A stretch of 64,000 nucleotides of DNA from the NCBI GenBank assembly GCA_015231375.1, contig JADGBT010000006.1, positions 62,001 to 126,000 on the forward strand. Reading direction: 5' to 3'. The stretch's first letter is position 1; every line of letters starts with the position of its first letter. This document shows, one piece after another, positions 45,362 to 53,874 of this stretch. A program made the translations under genes and the position numbers. Source of the DNA: Magnetococcales bacterium (GTDB lineage Bacteria; Pseudomonadota; Magnetococcia; Magnetococcales; Magnetaquicoccaceae). The notes beneath the pieces were generated by a model. It was not told where the DNA came from, did no database searches, and saw only the letters and a list, made by a program, of their open reading frames with translations.

Positions 45362-45456
45362 AGATCTTTCCATCATTGCACTGCCGGCTGTAACCGAGGA
45401 AATGAAACATTCAACAATCACCATCCGAGCAAAGCACGTTACAAGGAGACAATGGT

Positions 45457-47394
45457 ATGAGCAGTGACAAAATCTATTCCGTTCCCTCCCAGGTCGCTTC
45501 CAACGCACTGATCAACCGGGAACAATACGATGCCATGTATGCCCGGTCGATTCAGGATCCTGAAGGATTCTGGGCCGAACAGGCGGACCAGTTCATACAC
45601 TGGTTCAAGAAATGGGACACGGTGATGGATTGGGATTTCAACAAGGCCCACATCCGTTGGTTCGACGGCGCCCAACTCAATGTCTCCTACAACTGTTTGG
45701 ATCGTCATCTGGAGAGCCGGGGCGATCAGACCGCCATCATCTGGGAAGGGGATGATCCCAACAATTCCAAGAAGATCACCTATCGTCAACTCCACGAGGA
45801 GGTGTGTCGCTTCGCCAACGCCATGAAGGCCCGCAACATCAAGAAGGGGGATCGGGTCTGCATCTACATGCCGATGATCCCCGAAGCGGCGGTGGCCATG
45901 CTGGCCTGTACCCGCATCGGTGCGGTCCATTCGGTGGTGTTTGGCGGGTTTTCTCCGGAGTCTCTCAAGGATCGCATCCAGGACGCCACCAGTTGCGCGG
46001 TGATCACCGCCGACGAAGGGGTGCGCGGCGCCAAGAAGATTCCGTTGCGGGTCAATGTGGATGAGGCGGTCAAGGTGTGTCCCTCGGTGCATACCGTGTT
46101 CACGGTCCGTCTGACCGGTGGCAATGTGCCCATGGATCCGGCAAGAGATGTCTGGTATCACGAAGCCATCGCCGCCGCCGATCCGGTCTGCCCGGCCGAA
46201 CCCATGGAAGCCGAAGATCCGCTGTTCATTCTGTACACCTCCGGTTCCACCGGCAAGCCCAAAGGGGTGCTGCACACCACGGGTGGCTATATCCTCTACG
46301 CGGCCATCACCCATCGCTACATTTTCGATTATCATGAAGGCGATGTGTACTGGTGTACCGCCGACGTGGGCTGGATCACCGGTCACAGCTACATCGTCTA
46401 CGGTCCTTTGGCCAACGGCGCCGTGACCTTGATGTTCGAGGGCATTCCCACCTATCCCGACGCTTCCCGCTTCTGGCAGGTGATCGACAAGCATCAGGTC
46501 AACATCTTCTACACCGCCCCGACCGCCATCCGTTCGCTTATGGCCCAGGGCGACGCCTTCGTTAATTGCACCAGCCGTTCCTCCCTGCGTCTGCTGGGTT
46601 CCGTGGGTGAACCCATCAATCCCGAAGCCTGGGAGTGGTATTATCACACCGTGGGTCAGGGCCGTTGCCCCATCGTCGATACCTGGTGGCAAACCGAAAC
46701 CGGCGGCATTCTCATCACCCCGCTGCCTGGCGCCATCGCCACCAAACCCGGATCGGCCACGCTGCCCTTCTTTGGCATCATTCCGGAAATCGTGGACGAA
46801 AAGGGTGTGTTGCAGGAAGGAGCCACCACCGGCATCCTCACCATCGCTCGTCCCTGGCCGGGCATGATGCGCACGGTCTACGGCGATCATCAGCGTTTCT
46901 TCAACACCTATTTCGCCGCCTATCCGGGACGTTACTTCCCCGGCGACGGCTGTCGCCGCGACGAGGATGGCTATCACTGGATCACCGGTCGGGTCGATGA
47001 CATCATCATCGTCTCTGGACACAATCTGGGTACGGCGGAGATCGAATCCGCTCTCGTGCTGCATGAAAAGGTCGCCGAGGCCGCTGTGGTCGGTTATCCC
47101 CACGCCATCAAGGGGCAGGGCATCTATGCCTTCGTGACCCTGATGGTCGGCGAGGAGCCCACCGACTCCTTGCGCAAGGAGTTGGGCGCTCTGGTTCGCA
47201 AGGAGATCGGCCCCATCGCCCATATCGACGTGATGCAATGGGCACCCGGTCTGCCCAAGACCCGTTCCGGCAAGATCATGCGCCGCATTTTGCGCAAGAT
47301 CGCGGCCAACGAACTCGACAACATGGGCGACACCACCACCCTGGCCGATCCGAGTGTGGTGCAAAAGCTCATCGACGAACGTCAGCCCACCTGA
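45457..47394 (+). CDS. acs: Acetyl-CoA synthetase (AMP-forming)
   Basis: Activates acetate to acetyl-CoA with ATP. The 645-residue enzyme has the adenylate-forming motifs [15 protein letters not shown] (P-loop), [11 protein letters not shown] and [20 protein letters not shown] (hinge), and the C-terminal [11 protein letters not shown] whose Lys is the site that PatZ/Pat-type enzymes acetylate to switch Acs off. A GGAG ribosome site precedes ATG 45457. It heads a cluster with the acetate carrier and acetate-sensing genes. A GNAT domain that could modify it is encoded at 27446-29323. Confidence 0.97.
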   Translation: MSSDKIYSVPSQVASNALINREQYDAMYARSIQDPEGFWAEQADQFIHWFKKWDTVMDWDFNKAHIRWFDGAQLNVSYNCLDRHLESRGDQTAIIWEGDDPNNSKKITYRQLHEEVCRFANAMKARNIKKGDRVCIYMPMIPEAAVAMLACTRIGAVHSVVFGGFSPESLKDRIQDATSCAVITADEGVRGAKKIPLRVNVDEAVKVCPSVHTVFTVRLTGGNVPMDPARDVWYHEAIAAADPVCPAEPMEAEDPLFILYTSGSTGKPKGVLHTTGGYILYAAITHRYIFDYHEGDVYWCTADVGWITGHSYIVYGPLANGAVTLMFEGIPTYPDASRFWQVIDKHQVNIFYTAPTAIRSLMAQGDAFVNCTSRSSLRLLGSVGEPINPEAWEWYYHTVGQGRCPIVDTWWQTETGGILITPLPGAIATKPGSATLPFFGIIPEIVDEKGVLQEGATTGILTIARPWPGMMRTVYGDHQRFFNTYFAAYPGRYFPGDGCRRDEDGYHWITGRVDDIIIVSGHNLGTAEIESALVLHEKVAEAAVVGYPHAIKGQGIYAFVTLMVGEEPTDSLRKELGALVRKEIGPIAHIDVMQWAPGLPKTRSGKIMRRILRKIAANELDNMGDTTTLADPSVVQKLIDERQPT

Positions 47395-47615
47395 CGATCT
47401 GGATTTTTTGGTTCACGTCGGATTTTTTCCGGCTTCACAATCACCGCCGGGGGGGCACCATCCCCCTCGGCCCATGCGTCCGGATGCCACAGTCACCGGG
47501 CTTCATAAACACTGGCTTAAGTTTGTGGCGTGCTTTTCCGCTTGCTTGTGTGAAGCGGTAATCGAGGGGGGGGGAGCCATGATCCGGCCGACAACCACAC
47601 CAAAGGAGATTGCCC

Positions 47616-47939
47616 ATGAATAATGATCCCCAAGACGGACAACTCATCGACAGGATTCAAAAGAATCCCAAATACACGGAACTGGTGACCAAACGTTCCA
47701 GTTTCGCCTGGAAACTCAGTTGGTTGATGTTGATCATCTACTATGCATTCATCCTGGTGATCGCCTTCGCTCCCAAATCCCTGGGTACCAAGATTTCCGA
47801 CGGAAGCGTGATTTCGATCGGGATTCCCATCGGGGCTGGCATCATCGTTTCGGCTTTCCTGCTGACCGGAATCTATGTCCGTCGGGCCAATGGCGAATTC
47901 GATGACTTGACCCGTCAGATCAAGGAGGAGACGAAATGA
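47616..47939 (+). CDS. DUF485 membrane protein (YjcH family)
   Basis: The 107-residue protein has two membrane helices (about 33-52 and 68-88). It has the DUF485 core [21 protein letters not shown] followed by [20 protein letters not shown]. Such proteins are nearly always encoded directly before the acetate permease ActP and are thought to assist it. An AAAGGAG ribosome site precedes ATG 47616, and its stop overlaps the actP start (ATGA). Confidence 0.93.
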   Translation: MNNDPQDGQLIDRIQKNPKYTELVTKRSSFAWKLSWLMLIIYYAFILVIAFAPKSLGTKISDGSVISIGIPIGAGIIVSAFLLTGIYVRRANGEFDDLTRQIKEETK

Positions 47940-49630
47940 AACAGTTGACGGCTCTCGTATCCGCGCTTGTCGTTGGATCCTCGTCTTCTCTGCTGTGGGC
48001 CGCCGACGCGGCCAAGCCTGAAAGCAAAATGAACGTGACGGCCATCGTCATGTTCTTCATCTTCGTGGCCGTGACCCTGGGCATCACCTACTGGGCCGCT
48101 GCCCGCACCAAATCGACCAAGGATTTCTACGCGGCCGGTGGCGGGATCACCGGCTTCCAGAATGGTCTGGCCATCGCCGGTGACTACATGTCGGCGGCCT
48201 CGTTCCTGGGTATTTCGGCCATGGTGTTCGCCAAGGGATACGATGGACTGATCTACTCCATCGGCTTTCTGGTGGGTTGGCCGGTCATCCTCTTCCTGAT
48301 GGCCGAACAGCTCCGCAACCTGGGCCGTTACACCTTCGCCGACATCGTTTCCTTCCGTCTGTCCCGGGTGCCCATTCGCACCCTGTCGGCGATGGGAACC
48401 TTGTTCACCGTGATTTTGTACCTGATTGCCCAGATGGTGGGCGCAGGCCAGCTCATTCGTACCCTGTTCGGGTTGCCCTATGAGTCTGCGGTGGTGATCG
48501 TCGGCGTGTTGATGATTCTGTATGTGGCCTTCGGCGGCATGATCGCCACCACCTGGGTGCAGATCATCAAGGCCGTTCTGCTGCTCACCGGTGCCACTTT
48601 CATCGCGTTGGGTGCCCTCAATCATGTGGGCTTCAACCTGGAAGCCTTCTTCCGCAGCGCCATGGAAGGGGTCAAAGCCAGTGGTTTGGCCGATCACAAG
48701 GCGGTTGTGGCCGGCAACAAGGATATCTTCGCACCGGGTGGATTGGTCTCCGATCCGGTTTCGGCCATCTCTTTGGGTATGGCCCTGATGTTCGGCACCG
48801 CCGGTCTGCCCCACATCCTGATGCGTTTCTTCACCGTGGCCAACGCCAAAGAGGCCCGCAAGTCGGTCTTTTTCGCCACGGGTTTCATCGGTTATTTCTA
48901 CATCCTCACCTTCATCATCGGCTTTGGCGCCGTGGTGATGGTCGCGCCGAATCCCCAGTATGTGGATGCGATCAAGGGTACCCTCAACGGTGGCAACAAC
49001 ATGGCCGCCATCCATATGGCCCATGCCACCGGTGGTGATCTGTTCCTCGGCTTCATCTCGGCCGTGGCCTTCGCCACCATCCTGGCCGTGGTTTCCGGCT
49101 TGACCCTCGCGGGGGCCTCCGCCGTTTCCCACGACATCTACGCCAACGCCATTTGTGGTGGCAAAGTGGACGAGCGCAAGGAGATTCGCATCTCCAAATT
49201 CTCCGCTTTGATCATCGGCATCATCGCCATCTTCCTCGGGATTCAGTTCGAGAAGCAGAACGTGGCCTTCATGGTGGGTCTGGCCTTTGCCATCGCCGCC
49301 TCGGCCAACTTCCCGATCCTGATTCTCTCCATCTACTGGAAGAATCTCACCACCCGTGGCGCCCTGATCGGGGGATCGTTGGGTCTCATCTCCACCGTCA
49401 CCATGGTGGTGTTGTCGAAAACCGTCTGGGTGGATGTGCTGGGCAACAAGGCGCCCTTGTTCCCCTACAAGGATCCGGCCATCTTCTCCATGACTCTGGC
49501 GTTCGTCGGTTGCTGGATCTTCTCCAAGCTGGACAGCAGCAGACAGGCGCAGGCGGAACGCAACCTCTTCGATGCGCAGGCCGTTCGCTGCGAGACCGGC
49601 ATCGGAGCGGCTGGAGCCTCCAACCACTGA
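47936..49630 (+). CDS. actP: Cation/acetate symporter
   Basis: The 564-residue sodium:solute symporter (SSS family) has an N-terminal signal-like segment and about 13 membrane helices, with the motifs [20 protein letters not shown] and [13 protein letters not shown] typical of ActP. It imports acetate and other short-chain carboxylates for Acs. Translation is coupled to the DUF485 gene by the ATGA overlap. A 220-bp gap separates acs from the DUF485 gene, so transcription may continue from acs or start anew. Confidence 0.95.
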   Translation: MKQLTALVSALVVGSSSSLLWAADAAKPESKMNVTAIVMFFIFVAVTLGITYWAAARTKSTKDFYAAGGGITGFQNGLAIAGDYMSAASFLGISAMVFAKGYDGLIYSIGFLVGWPVILFLMAEQLRNLGRYTFADIVSFRLSRVPIRTLSAMGTLFTVILYLIAQMVGAGQLIRTLFGLPYESAVVIVGVLMILYVAFGGMIATTWVQIIKAVLLLTGATFIALGALNHVGFNLEAFFRSAMEGVKASGLADHKAVVAGNKDIFAPGGLVSDPVSAISLGMALMFGTAGLPHILMRFFTVANAKEARKSVFFATGFIGYFYILTFIIGFGAVVMVAPNPQYVDAIKGTLNGGNNMAAIHMAHATGGDLFLGFISAVAFATILAVVSGLTLAGASAVSHDIYANAICGGKVDERKEIRISKFSALIIGIIAIFLGIQFEKQNVAFMVGLAFAIAASANFPILILSIYWKNLTTRGALIGGSLGLISTVTMVVLSKTVWVDVLGNKAPLFPYKDPAIFSMTLAFVGCWIFSKLDSSRQAQAERNLFDAQAVRCETGIGAAGASNH

Positions 49631-49651
49631 CTTTTGCATAAGCCTTTAAAG

Positions 49652-49683
49652 AGCCGGACCATGCCTGGATGGATGGTCCGGCT
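49652..49683 (+). other. Stem-loop after actP
   Basis: AGCCGGACCAT (49652-49662) pairs perfectly with ATGGTCCGGCT (49673-49683) over 11 bp with a 10-base loop. There is no T tract after it, so it is more likely an attenuating or mRNA-stabilising structure than a complete intrinsic terminator. Confidence 0.65.
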
Positions 49684-49706
49684 TCCAAAGGCCTGGGATC
49701 CGTGCA

Positions 49707-51128
49707 TTGGACTCCGAAAATTCTGATGTGCCTCTTCTGACTTCACGCATCCGGGATCTGGATCTGACCAAGCCGGTCATCCTGGATGCGTGTTCTTCCA
49801 TTCGCGACGCGGCCGCCAAAATGCGCGCGCGTCGCATCGACGCCATTCTGGTCAAAGACGAGACCCGACATGGCGTTCTGACCAGTGCCGACATCCGCGA
49901 CGCTCTGGCCCTGTCGGAACTTCCGGTGGATGCGCCCATAGGCCCGATCGCCACTTGGAAACTGATCATGGCCTCTCCCGACGAATTGTTGTTCAAGGCG
50001 CTGCTCATCATGACCAAGCGCGGGGTGAGTCGGGTGGTGGTGGGTTCATCCGGTCAGGTGATCGGCATTCTGGGTTTGACCGAACTGCTCTCCTTCCTGA
50101 CTAATCACGCCTCGTTGACCATTCAGCGCATTTTGCGCGCCTCCACGTTGTCGGATCTGGCCTACGCGACCAGTCATCAGCCCCATCTGGTGGAATCGTT
50201 GGTCACCAAGGGGGTCAAGCCTCTTTATATCAGTCGTCTGGTGCGTGAACTGGACCGTCAGGTCTTTGAGAAAACGGCCAATCTTCTGGCTCCTCCAGAT
50301 CTGCTTGACCATGTGTGCATTGTGGTCATGGGCAGCGAGGGACGGGGAGAACAGATTGTCAAAAGCGACCAGGACAATGCCCTCATCGCCGATGATCAGT
50401 GTTCGACCATCGCGTATCAGGCGTTTTGTCACGCCTTTACCACCGCCCTGGCCCAACTGGGATATCCTCCGTGTCCGGGCAATGTCATGATGACCAATCC
50501 ACAGTGGAGTGGTCGGGTCGATGCGTATGAGGGGCTGTTTCTCAACTGGATTCGCAATCCTTCCCCTTCCAATTTGATGCAGTTGGCCATTTTTTATGAT
50601 TCTCGCGCCGTAGCCGGTCATCATGGACTGTTTCGGCGCGCGCGGGATTTCTTTTTGGAGCATTTGCCCAACGATCCGACTTTTTATGCCCATTTCGCCA
50701 TGCCGGTCTTGTCTTTCGAGACGCCTTTGGGACTGTTCAACCGTTTTATCGTGGAGAAAGGGAACAAACAGGGGCAAATCGATATCAAGAAGGGTGGTGT
50801 TTTTCCGATTGTCCATGGGGTGCGCAGTCTGTCTTTGGAACACAAGCTCAAAAATGCCAACACGGTCCACCGGATTCGTGCCCTGGTGCGTCGGGGCGTG
50901 CTGGAACGGTCGTTGGGCACTGATTTGATCGATGCGTTTGATTTTCTTTCGGGCCTGCGGGTGCGGGTGAAACTGGATGCGCGCATGCGCCACGGGGAGG
51001 ATGGGGATTATCTGCTGATCGATGATCTTGGACGGTTGGAGCGGGAGTATCTGCGTGATTCCCTGGGGGTGGTGGATGGATTCAAGCAATTGATCACTCA
51101 TCATTTCAGATTGAGACAGTTACAATAG
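49707..51128 (+). CDS. CBS-pair protein with DUF294 nucleotidyltransferase-like domain
   Basis: The 473-residue cytoplasmic protein has two CBS motifs (about 13-70 and 75-135), which bind adenine nucleotides. They are followed by a DUF294 domain with the nucleotidyltransferase signature MGSEGRGEQIVKSDQDNAL (Gly209-Ser210, Arg213, Asp221, Asp223) and a C-terminal DUF294 helical region. It is related to the GlnD-type uridylyltransferase head. Genes of this kind commonly sit beside actP and acetate-responsive kinases, but their target is unknown. The start is uncertain (TTG 49707, or an in-frame GTG at 49728). Confidence 0.88.
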   Translation: MDSENSDVPLLTSRIRDLDLTKPVILDACSSIRDAAAKMRARRIDAILVKDETRHGVLTSADIRDALALSELPVDAPIGPIATWKLIMASPDELLFKALLIMTKRGVSRVVVGSSGQVIGILGLTELLSFLTNHASLTIQRILRASTLSDLAYATSHQPHLVESLVTKGVKPLYISRLVRELDRQVFEKTANLLAPPDLLDHVCIVVMGSEGRGEQIVKSDQDNALIADDQCSTIAYQAFCHAFTTALAQLGYPPCPGNVMMTNPQWSGRVDAYEGLFLNWIRNPSPSNLMQLAIFYDSRAVAGHHGLFRRARDFFLEHLPNDPTFYAHFAMPVLSFETPLGLFNRFIVEKGNKQGQIDIKKGGVFPIVHGVRSLSLEHKLKNANTVHRIRALVRRGVLERSLGTDLIDAFDFLSGLRVRVKLDARMRHGEDGDYLLIDDLGRLEREYLRDSLGVVDGFKQLITHHFRLRQLQ

Positions 51129-51148
51129 AGTGTGCGGGAGATTGGGGG

Positions 51149-51526
51149 ATGCCGATTGAAATCTTGATCGTGGACGACGCGCCCAACATCGTTTTGTCCT
51201 TGGAATTTCTGATGAAAAAGGAGGGCTTTTCGGTCCGATCGGTCGGTGATGGCGATGCTGCGCTTCAGGCGGTTGAGGAGAAGAAACCGGATCTGGTCTT
51301 GCTGGATGTGATGATTCCCAAAAAGAACGGTTACGAAGTGTGCGAGGCGATTCGCGCCGATTCCCGTTATCAGGGGGTGCGGATCATCATGCTCACCGCC
51401 AAGGGGCGGGAGGTGGAGCAGGAAAAGGGGTTGGCCTTGGGAGCGGATGATTATGTGACCAAGCCTTTCGCCACCCGTGAACTGGTTCTCAAGGTACGGG
51501 AAATGCTCGGCCTGAAAAACAATTGA
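51149..51526 (+). CDS. Single-domain response regulator
   Basis: The 125-residue CheY-like receiver is complete: acidic pair ILIVDDAPN, phospho-acceptor in VLLDVMIPKKNG, Thr/Ser switch IMLTAK and Lys in YVTKPF. There is no output domain. A GGGAG ribosome site precedes ATG 51149. It lies between the CBS-DUF294 gene and the pseudokinase-exonuclease, 6 bp before the latter. It is the only separate receiver in the acetate cluster, so it may be the target of the transporter-like kinase at 53875-56613. In the CrbSR systems of Vibrio and Shewanella the regulator instead carries a DNA-binding domain. Confidence 0.94.
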   Translation: MPIEILIVDDAPNIVLSLEFLMKKEGFSVRSVGDGDAALQAVEEKKPDLVLLDVMIPKKNGYEVCEAIRADSRYQGVRIIMLTAKGREVEQEKGLALGADDYVTKPFATRELVLKVREMLGLKNN

Positions 51527-51532
51527 CGCTCC

Positions 51533-53662
51533 ATGAACGGTCGAAAGCAATTCTGGTTGGTCCTGGGGGCCTTTTTGTTGCTGGCTTTGGGCGCTCTGGT
51601 CGGCGTGATCTGGGAGGCGACCCGCAAGGCGCCCGAACTGGATGAAGCCACCCTGGGTTGGCTGCATACCCATCTGGCCTTGTCGCTGCTGGTGATGTTT
51701 CTGCTTGGCGGTGTGCTGGTTCAGATTTGGGTCTGGCTGGACAAGGTGCTGCTGAAACCTCTGGTTCACGTCAGCCGGGATCTGTCCATCATCGCCAATG
51801 CCGATCCGGCCCATGAGATCGTTTTGGAGTCGGATCATCTGTTGGGGGTGTTGCCGGATTCGGCCCATCAGATGGGCACCGCCTTGCTGCATGCCCGTCG
51901 TCAGGTCCACGAGGCCCTGGCCAATCAGATCGCGGGCATGGAACGTCTGGAAAAGGTGATCAAACATCTGAATGTCGGTCTGATCGTCATCAACGCGGAC
52001 GCGGGCATCGTGTTGTACAACGTGGCGGCCCAGAATCTGTTCCGCAACCGGTTGGACTCCCTGGGGTTGGGCCGTTCCTTGTATGAACTGTGCGCCCGGA
52101 CGCCTCTGGAAACCACCATGGAGTTTCTCAACCGGTGTCACGCCGGTCCAGGCGGGTGCGCGGACAAGGGGGATGCGCGTTTCTTCTGTGCGGCCATACA
52201 CGAAGACGTGATGCTCGATTGCGCCATGAGTCTGTTTCCCTGTCATGAGGCCGAGCAGCAGAATTTTTATCTGATCACCTTCGAGGAGGCGACCCGTCGG
52301 GTTTCGGGTCTGCGGCGCAGCGACCGGTTGATCCGTCACGCCCTGGAGAACATCCGGGGACCGGTGGCCAATTTGCGCGCCGCCGCCGAGACCCTCATGG
52401 ACCACGGGGACATGGAACCCGAAGCGCGGGAACGGTTCGTGGCGGTGATGCATGACGAGGTGGGAGAACTCTCCGTGCGTTTGGACTCCATCGCCACCGA
52501 GGCCGATACCCTGGCTTCCGAACACTGGATCCTGAACGATGTTCTCACCTCCGATCTGATCGACTCCCTGTCCAGACGGCTGGAGAAATACCGGGGAGGG
52601 GTGCCGGTGCATCCGGTGGGGGAGGCGTTGTGGATTCAGGCCGACGCGCCGGCTTTGCTGTTGGCGTTGGAGCGCATGATGCAAAAGATCCGCGATCACG
52701 CGGGTTCGGTGACCGTCGAGGTGGAGGCCTTGATGGGCAACCATCGGATCTATCTGGATCTGATCTGGCCGGGCATTCCCATTTCTGCCTCGGAGGTGGA
52801 ATCCTGGCACACCATCAAGCTCGAAGACGGTGGCGCGGTGATCCGTCTGGAGGAGATCCTGGAGCGTCATGGCTGCGAGGTGTGGAGTCAGCCTCACAGG
52901 CATGCGGGGTATGCCATGTTGCGTCTGCCTGTGGCTCCTTCGCCCCGTCAGTGGCAGTTTCCGGTCGAAGAGATTCCGGAGCGTCCGGAATTTTATGATT
53001 TTTCGTTGATGAATACCTTCGACTCCCTGGGCACTCGGCTGGCCATGTCTTTGTCCGGCTTGAGTTATGTGGTGTTCGACAGCGAAACCACCGGTTTGCA
53101 GCCTTCAAAGGGAGACGAGATCATCGCCCTGGCCGGTGTGCGCATTGTCAACGGGCGTGTGCTGCTCGGAGAGCGGTTCGAACGGTTGATCAATCCGGGT
53201 CGTCCCATTCCCGTGGAGTCGATCCGGATTCATGGCATCACCGACGCCGACGTGGCGGACCAGCCCACCATTCAGGAGGTGCTGCCCCAGTTCAAGGCGT
53301 TTGTCGGCGATGCGGTGCTGGTGGCCCACAATGCCGCGTTCGACATGCGTTTTTTGCAACTCAAGGAGGAGGAGTGCCGGGTGCGTTTCGACAATCCGGT
53401 ACTCGACACTCTGCTGCTTTCGGTCTATCTGCACGACGAGGTGACGGATCACACCCTGGACGCCATTGCCGAGCGTCTTGGAGTCGATGTGCAGACCCAT
53501 TTGCGTCATACCGCCATGGGGGATGCCATGGTGACGGCGGAGGTGTTTCAAAGACTCCTGGAACTGCTGAAAGCCAAAGGCATTTCCACCCTGGGACTGG
53601 CCATGCGGGCCTCCGACAGCATGGTGCGTATCCGTCGCCAGCAGGCGGAGGCCAACTACTGA
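51533..53662 (+). CDS. Membrane-anchored degenerate histidine kinase fused to a DnaQ-type 3'-5' exonuclease
   Basis: A 709-residue protein. Two membrane helices (about 7-26 and 48-69) with a very short loop are followed by a PAS-like domain (about 140-250), a HisKA-like helical pair (about 263-325) and a poorly conserved ATPase-like region (about 345-470). A C-terminal DEDDh exonuclease (about 510-690) has all five catalytic residues: Asp516 and Glu518 (FDSETTG), Asp604 (HNAAFDMRF), His659 and Asp664 (HTAMGDAM). The kinase part has Glu272 where the phosphorylated His should be (ALENIRGPVA) and lacks the N-box Asn and the DxGxG motif, so it is a pseudokinase. Plain DnaQ-like genes accompany actP/CBS-DUF294 genes in other proteobacteria; their role there is unexplained. 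The ATG at 51533 has no strong ribosome site. Confidence 0.88.
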   Translation: MNGRKQFWLVLGAFLLLALGALVGVIWEATRKAPELDEATLGWLHTHLALSLLVMFLLGGVLVQIWVWLDKVLLKPLVHVSRDLSIIANADPAHEIVLESDHLLGVLPDSAHQMGTALLHARRQVHEALANQIAGMERLEKVIKHLNVGLIVINADAGIVLYNVAAQNLFRNRLDSLGLGRSLYELCARTPLETTMEFLNRCHAGPGGCADKGDARFFCAAIHEDVMLDCAMSLFPCHEAEQQNFYLITFEEATRRVSGLRRSDRLIRHALENIRGPVANLRAAAETLMDHGDMEPEARERFVAVMHDEVGELSVRLDSIATEADTLASEHWILNDVLTSDLIDSLSRRLEKYRGGVPVHPVGEALWIQADAPALLLALERMMQKIRDHAGSVTVEVEALMGNHRIYLDLIWPGIPISASEVESWHTIKLEDGGAVIRLEEILERHGCEVWSQPHRHAGYAMLRLPVAPSPRQWQFPVEEIPERPEFYDFSLMNTFDSLGTRLAMSLSGLSYVVFDSETTGLQPSKGDEIIALAGVRIVNGRVLLGERFERLINPGRPIPVESIRIHGITDADVADQPTIQEVLPQFKAFVGDAVLVAHNAAFDMRFLQLKEEECRVRFDNPVLDTLLLSVYLHDEVTDHTLDAIAERLGVDVQTHLRHTAMGDAMVTAEVFQRLLELLKAKGISTLGLAMRASDSMVRIRRQQAEANY

Positions 53663-53663
53663 C

Positions 53664-53873
53664 ATGCCCATGATGAAACGTCGCAAGGAGCGTCTGGTGG
53701 TGTTGGCCCTGTTGGGTGTGCTGGCCATCAACTATCCGGTGTTGTCTTTGGTGAGCCTGGATCGGATGATCTGGGGGGTGCCGGTGTTGTGGCTGTATCT
53801 GTTTGTGTTCTGGCTGGGCTTTGTCGCCATGATCGCCCTGGCCATGCGTCGCGGATCCATGGAAAAGAACTGA
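53664..53873 (+). CDS. Small two-helix membrane protein
   Basis: The 69-residue protein has a basic N-terminus (MKRRKER), a membrane helix (about 11-29) and a second one (about 40-60), ending in RRGSMEKN. It starts 1 bp after the exonuclease stop and ends 1 bp before the kinase start, so it is part of the operon. Its size and position next to an SSS-type kinase parallel the DUF485-ActP pair; it may assist the kinase's transporter domain. I do not recognise a named family. Confidence 0.75.
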   Translation: MPMMKRRKERLVVLALLGVLAINYPVLSLVSLDRMIWGVPVLWLYLFVFWLGFVAMIALAMRRGSMEKN

Positions 53874-53874
53874 C

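Larger units (their letters stand above)
44629..45456. other. Long upstream region of acs
   Basis: No convincing gene in 828 bp; short open frames at 44713-44940 and 44895-45095 lack ribosome sites and have non-coding composition. The right half is AT-rich and holds a promoter-like pair (45177-45205), two copies of the shared 16-bp element (45313-45328, 45346-45361) with a partial third at 45376, a 13-bp palindrome ATTCCA-C-TGGAAT (45048-45060) and a very purine-rich ribosome-site-like run at 45147-45160 before a nine-codon open frame ending in TAA at 45190-45192. The length suggests complex regulation of acs. Confidence 0.6.

Noticed and set aside
47441-47647. Minus-strand frame containing CGIRTHGPRG, suggesting an antisense tRNA
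   Set aside because: The plus strand here does not fold as a tRNA: the T-loop and acceptor stem are absent. The frame also overlaps the DUF485 ribosome site.
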